Shown: positions 58,298-64,000 of the stretch, piece by piece
How positions within the stretch are numbered: position 1 is the first letter of the stretch
Layout: each line of letters begins with the position of its first letter
Assembly (NCBI GenBank): GCA_047967505.1
Contig: CM106538.1
From: Dipteris shenzhenensis
Lineage: Eukaryota > Polypodiophyta > Polypodiopsida > Gleicheniales
Reading direction: 5' to 3' (one strand)
Length of the DNA: 64,000 nucleotides
The notes under the pieces: generated by a model
Databases searched by the model: none
Told to the model about the DNA's origin: nothing
The model's input: only the letters and a program-made list of their open reading frames with translations
Program-made: the position numbers and the translations under genes

Positions 58298-58989
58298 TAG
58301 TTTTGGGTAGTATGCATACTCCTATAAAAGCATGACCTTGAATGCATCATTAGATGTGCAATTAGTGCACAATCTTGGTGAGGTTGTCCCTAAGAGGACC
58401 TGTAACCTCAATCCTTGCCACCTTATAGATTGTGTTGGTATTGATCCGTCAATTACAGGACACTGGTACACCCCCAAAATCCTTACCCAATTTGGGTGCA
58501 CCAAGCTAGGCTATCTAACAACCTTTGGAGATGTGTACCGGTGGCACCTAGCAATCATCCCAAACTGCATTAAAAGTCTTGACCCAAATAGTATGGGCCC
58601 ACCTCTCACCTAATATTTTTGCGTTAGGCCTCTCTTAACCAACTCTAAGATTCTCACCCAAATTACCACTAGGATAGAAAATGAATCCCTAACCCCACAT
58701 AAACACATACATCTAATTCACTAAGAAAATTTTGCATAAAAAAGGATATCTTTTTAATTTGTTCATGACACTAACCTCTAGTGTTATTTGCGGGTAGCTC
58801 ACGGATAGAAGATTGCGTACATCACTTAGGTCAGCTGCGGCTAACCAATAACATGTGTTTCATTTGGTATCAAGGCGTCCACTATTTGCTAGCTGCAAAA
58901 CTGTATGATCGTTTCCTGTATGTGCTTCAAGTTTGTAGATTTCGTTTTTTGCTTTTTGCAAGCTAGAAATGCCAAATTCGAAATTGATT
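58298..58989. other. Unrecognised DNA, possible older copia LTR end
   Basis: The only signal is TGGTATCAAGGC at 58865-58876, matching the copia primer-binding site at 10 of 12 positions. If real, an old plus-strand copia leader starts here and includes the tandem modules to the right. Confidence 0.3.
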
Positions 58990-59162
58990 GTGCTTTGAAT
59001 TCACAGCAGAAGTCGAGCTCAAGAGTGCTCCTTTTGGCTTGTGAAAATGTGTGGTTTGCAAGGATTGTCTCAATTTTCTGTTTTAGAGCAGAAATTTGCT
59101 GGTTGAAGACAAACAAGCACAAACTATGTTTTCCTTCTTGTCTGCTTGGTCCTGAATTGCAA

Positions 59163-59167
59163 GATTA
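59163..59167. repeat. Probable target-site duplication, left copy
   Basis: GATTA, against GATCA at 61625-61629: one transition apart. Confidence 0.6.
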
Positions 59168-59456
59168 TGTTGGGGAACTGAAGGGAAAGCATGAAGTGAA
59201 CACAAAATGAGAATGCTTGCTTATAGAATGAAGAAAGGTGAGGTCCTTATGTAGGCACCTCTTACATGATCACTGACATCACTGATGATCTCTGGGCTCC
59301 ACAATCATCTCCTCAATCTGCTCCTAGATTCTCTCAATCATCCTATGTGGCATCTACCACCACCTAATAGTGCTTATGGGCACCTAACTGTGCCTCTAGC
59401 ACACACACATAGAAACCAAGGTGTGCCTGGGGCATACACCTTGAGATATCCCATCA
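59168..59456 (-). repeat. 3' LTR of the complete gag-only element (289 bp)
   Basis: On the minus strand it starts TGATGGGATATC and ends CCCCAACA. A polypurine tract (minus strand CCTTGAGGGGGGGTA, about 59457-59471) precedes it. Confidence 0.92.
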
Positions 59457-59830
59457 TACCCCCCCTCAAGGGAATGCCTTAGGCTATGTCAAGGATACAT
59501 CTAGTCTCATAGTTTCTCATGCCATCTCATGGTGGTCAAGGATAAATCTATGGCTAGCTTCTCATGCTAGCAAGGGGTTCCCAAGGGTGTGAAGTAAACA
59601 AAAGGGATACAAAAGACCTTCCAATGGTTATCTCCCCTGCATGTACATGCACACAATGCCTGCAGGAGGTACCATGGAGCAAAACACATACACATGGCCT
59701 ACATCATATGGTGACCAGAGGTGTTTACAAAGAACACAATAGTTTATTTCATTCATTTTGGAGGACTATCCAGGCTAAGTACCTTGACTCAACATAAAAA
59801 AGGGAGATCTGGAGCATGTATGGAGATGAT

Positions 59831-60664
59831 TCAAAAAGCATAATCTTCATAGGATGCCTCATCTTGTGGAGACACATCAACTGAAAGTAGATTGACAGTT
59901 TTTGACTTTGTAGTTGCTTCCTTTTTTGCTCTACAAAACTTTTCATGGTGATTGTTTTTGCCACAGTGTTTGCATGGATTGATCTTGAAGCAGTCTTTTG
60001 AGAGGTGATTAGTCTTCCCACAATGTTTGCAAGGTGAAAACTTGCCCTTCTGGATTTTTATGACATAGGTTGTGTCATTGCCTCTCCGGAGTTCCATGTG
60101 CCTTTCTTCTTCTTGAAGAGCAGAAATAAGACCTTCAAGATTAGGATTAGGAAGATTTTTCAAAGAGGTAACAACATGATCATAATCTTCAGGCATACTC
60201 TTGAGCAACACTGCCATTGCATCATCTGTAGTGATTGGAGAGTTGATAGAAGCAAGTTGAGTCATGAGACTCCGCATATGATTGACATGGGCAGCCAAAG
60301 GAGTGCCACTAACCATCTTCAATTCAAAGAAAGCAATCTTAAGTGATAATTTTGAGATGTGAGAGCCAGCACCAAAAATAATGCCAAGCTTCTGCCAAGC
60401 TTCTGAAGGAGACTCTAAGTCAGAGATGTGATGAATATAGTCATCTCCTAAGGCAAGAGCAATGATGCCATAGGCTTTCTCCTCTCTAGCAGGATCTTTT
60501 GCCGGGCGTGTCGGAGCTGAGGGTTCTCCAGCATTGGAGGCTGTTGAAGAAGAAGTTGAAGCCAGTTTGACAAGCCTTTCCCTCATCAATGCAAACTTAA
60601 CCTTCATCTGCCATGTGTGAAAGCCTTTACCATTGAACTTATCCATATTCAATATGGTAGCCAT
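59831..60664 (-). CDS. Intact Gag with two zinc knuckles (277 aa)
   Basis: Structural protein that would assemble particles and bind the element's RNA. The start ATG at 60664 gives MATILNMDKFNGKGFHTWQ, the usual opening of copia-type Gag. Residues about 65-185 form the helical core (GDDYIHHISD, SEAWQKLG, HVNHMRSLMTQL, LLKSMPEDY, ALQEEER). Two CX2CX4HX4C knuckles follow at C212-C215-H220-C225 and C231-C234-H239-C244, separated by five residues. Most copia Gags have one knuckle. The frame has no stops and ends ...EDYAF, 0.37 kb before the 3' LTR, with no pol. An intact Gag beside nearly identical LTRs suggests selection on Gag function in cis, but this is inference. Confidence 0.92.
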   Translation of the reverse strand: MATILNMDKFNGKGFHTWQMKVKFALMRERLVKLASTSSSTASNAGEPSAPTRPAKDPAREEKAYGIIALALGDDYIHHISDLESPSEAWQKLGIIFGAGSHISKLSLKIAFFELKMVSGTPLAAHVNHMRSLMTQLASINSPITTDDAMAVLLKSMPEDYDHVVTSLKNLPNPNLEGLISALQEEERHMELRRGNDTTYVIKIQKGKFSPCKHCGKTNHLSKDCFKINPCKHCGKNNHHEKFCRAKKEATTKSKTVNLLSVDVSPQDEASYEDYAF

Positions 60665-61323
60665 GAGAGGGTAGATCTCTGATATAATTTTCTGATACAG
60701 TCAAGCATTAAAATTTCAGAACTTTCTATCATGAAACCTCTCAAAATAGTTGCAAGCGGAAAGAGAGATCACAGTCATCCCCAAATTGAGCAGTTCGAGG
60801 CTGGAGGCCGAAATTGGAGCAACAGAGTGAAGCACTCAAGGGGCTTTCTGGAGCAAAAGAAAGCTCTCACTGAGGAGAAGATCCAGCACAGAGGTTCGGC
60901 AAAATGGTGCACTGTTTTGCCCGGGGGAGTTGCTGCAGGCTGAGTCTGTGTTTCGACGTTTTCTCCTTCGTTACTGAACCAAATGGGCTGCAAAGTGACT
61001 CAAAATGTTCGTCTTGAGGTCGCCCATCTACTCCTAAGAGGGCTCGAGCAATGGTGCAACAGGCAGGGAGTATTCTGCAACAGAAAGATGGCGAAAAAAT
61101 GCGCTATTCGGGGAATGGCGACCAGCAGCGATGTCCTTTCTTCAATTCCTTGTAGGTGAGACTTCGCCCATTCGAGAGGTATCTCCACCTCAGAGGATTT
61201 GGAGAATGGCGAAGAAACAAGGGAGAACAAGCTCTAGCAAGTTTTGGGAAGAAAGGGAAGAAATGGTGAAGATGAAGAAGAAGAAGATGATGTGGCACAA
61301 ATGGGCTCAAGGAGGATCAAAGG
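60665..61323 (-). other. Leader of the complete gag-only element
   Basis: The region between primer-binding site and gag. No long frame is supported. It would carry packaging signals, but none can be pinpointed. Confidence 0.6.
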
Positions 61324-61335
61324 GCTCTGATACCA
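61324..61335 (-). other. Primer-binding site of the gag-only element (tRNA-iMet)
   Basis: The minus strand reads TGGTATCAGAGC directly inside the 5' LTR. Confidence 0.92.
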
Positions 61336-61624
61336 TGTTGGGGAACTGAAGGGAAAGCATGAAGTGAACACAAAATGAGAATGCTTGCTTATAGAATGAA
61401 GAAAGGTGAGGTCCTTATGTAGGCACCTCTTACATGATCACTGACATCACTGATGACCTCTGAGCTCCACAATCGTCTCCTCAATCTGCTCCTAGATTCT
61501 CTCAATCATCCTATGTGGCATCTACCACCACCTAACAGTGCTTATGGGCACCTAACTATGCCTCTAGCACACACACATAGAAACCAAGGTGTGCCTGGGG
61601 CATACACCTTGAGATATCCCATCA
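61336..61624 (-). repeat. 5' LTR of the complete gag-only element (289 bp)
   Basis: Pairs with 59168-59456. The five differences are T/C or A/G. Confidence 0.92.
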
Positions 61625-61629
61625 GATCA
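61625..61629. repeat. Probable target-site duplication, right copy
   Basis: GATCA, one transition from GATTA at 59163-59167. Confidence 0.6.
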
Positions 61630-62040
61630 TACGTCTGATTTGCCTGAGACAAATTGCTGTGTGTGCTGTACTTCGCGTTGGAGACTGTGCTACAGCAGTT
61701 TGCGAGCTTCTGTCTGGGAGGGATCGGCACTGGCAAAAAAGGCAGTAAAAACTGTTCATGTCCAGCTTTCTGGTTTGGTTTGCAAGGATTGTCAAGCTGT
61801 GAATTTTGATTTTCTGTTTTAGAGCAGAAATTTGGTGGTTGCAGACAAACCAGCAAGAACTCTCTTTTTGTTTTTTGTCTTCTTGGTCCTCAATTTCAAG
61901 GTTGTAGCTGATCTGCCTGCTGACCAATTGCTGTGCATGTACTGTTCTTTGCATTGGAAATTGTGCTACAGCAGTTTGCAAACTGCTGTCTGGTAGCACA
62001 GCACTGGCAGAAAAGGCTATAAAAGCTGTTTATGAACAAC

Positions 62041-62875
62041 AGTTTTGCAGGCATGGCAGCAATCTGGCTGTGTTCTGTTGCTGATTCGCTGTTCAGATGC
62101 AGCAGTGCCAGGCTGTGGCAGGTGGGAATGATCGGAGTTTGCTGACAGACTCTGCATTTAGCTGCATGTGGAAGTAGAGGCTCTCAGTGTTTGTGGCTTC
62201 ATGGAGGCTGTGTAGAAGCTGGAAGTGTGCTTGGTACGACCATTGACACCTTGCACAGCTGTCCTTAATTCATGACTCTGACAAAGCAGTGGCTGCATAC
62301 ACAGGAAAAGTTATGGTCCTTACTTTTGGGGCTGTGTGCTTAGAAAGGAAAGCGCATGTACATACTTTTTGGGCCTTTGTCCTAAAAAGAAGGTTCTGGC
62401 AGTTGTGACTACTAGAAGCCCCTATTTTTTCACCTTTGCATGATTTATGCATGCGTTGCATGTTAATCTAAAAAGAGGCAATGCTTGCTAATCGGGGACT
62501 TGCATGCAGGTTACTAAGAGTACCCTATGGCTAATGCATGCATGCATGTAAGAATTCAGATGTGGATGAGAGCATGGAAGTTCCATGCATGTTCCAGACC
62601 ATCCGTAAGTACTAGTACCTTCTAATTTCCTTTGCTAACACCTAGAGCACGCTCTAAGAGTACTTTTCGAGAACGTTTAGCTTCAGTAAGCCACGTGGCT
62701 TGCCTGTCACCTTTTTCTGCACACGTGACCTTGCATTTGCTTTCCAAAACTATGGGCCATCTCTTTCTCCTTCCTATTTCAAAACTCAGATATTTTGTCC
62801 AACTTTCTAGCTATCATGCCTCTCTTCAATCTCAATGAACCCAGCTAGACTTGCCTCTCTTCACCCTGACAAACA
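62041..62875. other. Unrecognised DNA left of the last LTR element
   Basis: No frame or motif is recognised. A short run of GCATGCAT-type alternation lies around 62535-62550. Confidence 0.4.
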
Positions 62876-63178
62876 TGTTGGAGATAAGTGCACACTAAGT
62901 GTACTATTTCCTAGTCTACATTTGTCGAAGTCTAAGTCTAGTCTTTATGTCTTGAGTGTGTGCCATGTGGCACTTCTACAATTATCCCATAAGCACTCTT
63001 GCTTTATGTCTTGTACTTTGGCCCATATATTCATGGGTCACATCATTGTAATCTATCTGTCTAAGCTTGTGTCTTGTCTACACTCTTCTCAAGGTATTTC
63101 TTGTCTTTCAGTCTTGTTATTTCATTTCCAGTTTCTAGTTCTAGTTCTAGTTCTAGTTCTTGCTTCCATATTCCAACA
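62876..63178 (+). repeat. 5' LTR of the family-2 element (303 bp)
   Basis: It begins TGTTGGAGATAAG and ends TTCCAACA. It contains a small (TCTAGT)n expansion near 63135-63158 that is shorter in the inverted copy. Confidence 0.9.
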
Positions 63179-63190
63179 TGGTATCAGAGC
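63179..63190 (+). other. Primer-binding site (tRNA-iMet)
   Basis: TGGTATCAGAGC directly after the LTR. Confidence 0.92.
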
Positions 63191-63225
63191 TAGGTTGATC
63201 CCTCTTCTCCCTCTTCTCTCCCCTC

Positions 63226-63510
63226 AGTCTGCCTTTTCTCAGTTCTCTCCCCCGCTGCAGTCTGCCTTTTCTCAGATCTCTCCCCCACTGCAGATCTGCC
63301 CCTCTTCTCATTTCTCCCTCTTCCCGCCCCGCCATTGCGCTCCAGATCTGCGCGCCAGATCTGTGTGTTTCTGCTCCAGATCTGCGCCAGATCTGCGCTC
63401 CAGATCTGCGCATCATTTCTGCCAGATCTGAGCGCCAGATCTGCGCAGTTCAGCCACAGATCTGAGCGCCATTTCTGCCAGATCTGAGCGCCAGATCTGC
63501 GCAGTCCTGC
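63226..63510 (+). repeat. Leader minisatellites: 36-bp duplication and AGATCTG(C/A)GC array
   Basis: CTGCAGTCTGCCTTTTCTCAG-like phrases are duplicated (about 63220-63300). Then GCCAGATCTG(C/A)GC recurs about ten times (63335-63510). A 232-codon minus-strand frame here arises from this repeat and the leader, and is not a gene. Confidence 0.8.
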
Positions 63511-63881
63511 TGTCACTCCTGCACCCGCTCCTGCTGTCGCTCCTGTACCTGCATAGGCCGATTTCTCCAGCTGCTGTTCGAGATCTGCTCCATCTTCACG
63601 GAGATCTGCGCCATCTGTTCGACCTCCTGGACTGCGCCCCTTTTTTTTTTGGCACCTTTGCCTCTGCCTGAGATTAAGGTACTGTGCTTTGCCTCTTTCA
63701 GTTTGCTGAGCAGTCTCTCTTTTTGCTGGTTCCTCCTGCTTCGATGGGCTGTCATATGCTATGGCCTTGACAAAGTGGTGAGAGAACCGGCTTCTTAAAT
63801 CTCTCCTCTCATTTATTTCTGCAATATTGTAAGGGAATAGACACTGCCCTTGCATCCTAGCAAGATTTAAGACCTTCCCAC

Positions 63882-64000
63882 ATGGCATCTTCCTCTCATT
63901 CTCTCATATCTATCGACAAATTCAATGGGTCCAACTTTCATACTTGGCAAATCAAAATCAAGTGCCATCTTATGAAAGAAGGTCTTTGGGACATTGTTCA
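63882..64000 (+). CDS. Gag N-terminus, truncated by window end (family 2)
   Basis: The ATG at 63882 begins MASSSHSLISIDKFNGSNFH, matching the start of the Gag at 57002 on the other strand. Relative to that copy it keeps an extra codon near residue 32. The reading frame is open to the window edge. The leader and ATG context match the inverted copy, which supports the start. Confidence 0.88.
   Translation, partial: MASSSHSLISIDKFNGSNFHTWQIKIKCHLMKEGLWDIV

Larger units (their letters stand above)
59168..61624 (-). mobile_element. Complete gag-only LTR element (TR-GAG type, family 1)
   Basis: A 2.46-kb minus-strand element: 5' LTR (61336-61624), exact tRNA-iMet primer-binding site (61324-61335), leader of about 660 bp, one intact gag (59831-60664), a short spacer, a polypurine tract and 3' LTR (59168-59456). 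No protease, integrase or RT sequence is present. LTRs of 289 bp differ at five positions, all transitions. Flanks GATTA and GATCA agree at four of five bases, consistent with a target duplication with one mutation. Such elements depend on an autonomous partner for reverse transcription and integration. Confidence 0.92.
58990..62040. repeat. Tandem module of about 250 bp, interrupted by a gag-only element
   Basis: GTTTTAGAGCAGAAATTTG followed by (C/G)TGGTTG and later TTGGTCCT(C/G)AATT occurs at about 59080-59167 and again at 61810-61905. GATC(A/T)...CTG then GTGCTACAGCAGTTTGC occurs at 61625-61760 and 61908-62040. These are parts of two to three tandem units, with the element at 59168-61624 sitting between two of them. 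Confidence 0.7.
62876..64000 (+). mobile_element. Start of a third gag LTR element (family 2), runs off the window
   Basis: 5' LTR, primer-binding site, leader and the first 39 codons of gag, on the plus strand. It is the oppositely oriented relative of 55561-57318 and supplies the leader half and LTR missing there. Whether it encodes pol cannot be seen. Confidence 0.88.

Noticed and set aside
63190-63888. 232-codon minus-strand open frame
   Set aside because: It is antisense to the leader of the last LTR element and is kept open by the AGATCTGCGC minisatellite. The peptide is repetitive Arg/Asp/Gly/Ala sequence.

Overview
The window looks like nuclear DNA of a land plant with a large, repeat-rich genome. 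Almost everything recognisable is LTR-retrotransposon material of the Ty1/copia and Ty3/gypsy superfamilies, with plant copia primer-binding sites matching the 3' end of initiator tRNA-Met. The intergenic DNA is AT-rich and there are long microsatellites. Only two stretches look like host genes. One encodes a large BTB/POZ-like protein. The other is a pair of exons of a DUF2470-type protein that matches plant FMN-binding/HugZ-like proteins. The divergent BTB protein and the mix of elements fit a seed-free plant or gymnosperm better than a compact angiosperm genome, but that placement is inference. No bacterial features, CRISPR arrays, rRNA genes or complete tRNA genes were seen.

Layout. 1-3.4 kb: unrecognised AT-rich DNA. 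3.38-9.27 kb: a complete copia element (Copia-1, + strand) with 181-bp LTRs that are identical by eye and a 5-bp target duplication (ATGCC); its gag and pol are out of frame and the protease active site is altered. 9.9-11 kb: decayed copia gag and PBS (- strand). 11-22 kb: repeat graveyard with small tandem duplications, an LTR-like unit with long terminal inverted repeats, a decayed minus-strand frame with a coiled coil, a degenerate minisatellite, and scraps of copia RNase H and gypsy RT. 23.1-25.4 kb: the intact BTB-like gene (- strand). 26-31.7 kb: MITE/SINE-like and microsatellite DNA. 31.7-40 kb: broken and rearranged gypsy elements (- strand). 40.05-45.32 kb: a second complete copia element (Copia-2, - strand, TSD CCATG) with LTRs about 6% diverged and a broken coding region. 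45-53 kb: AT-rich DNA, an (ATGTGT)n hexamer array, a copia integrase scrap and a long decayed open frame. 53.7-54.2 kb: the DUF2470-like exons (- strand). 55.5-64 kb: a cluster of small gag-only LTR elements. One is complete, with an intact 277-aa Gag carrying two zinc knuckles, and two are related copies in opposite orientation. The cluster also holds a GC-rich coding-like island and a tandemly repeated module split by the complete element.

How it fits together. Three ages of transposition are visible: Copia-1 (identical LTRs, very recent), the gag-only element at 59.2-61.6 kb (5 differences in 289 bp, all transitions), and Copia-2 (about 21 in 350 bp). Several disabling changes look like C-to-T decay (CAA/CAG to stop, TGG to TGA, Ser to Phe in the protease), which fits methylated, silenced repeats. 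Copia-1 and the gag-only elements lack at least one cis-encoded function, so they were probably mobilised in trans.
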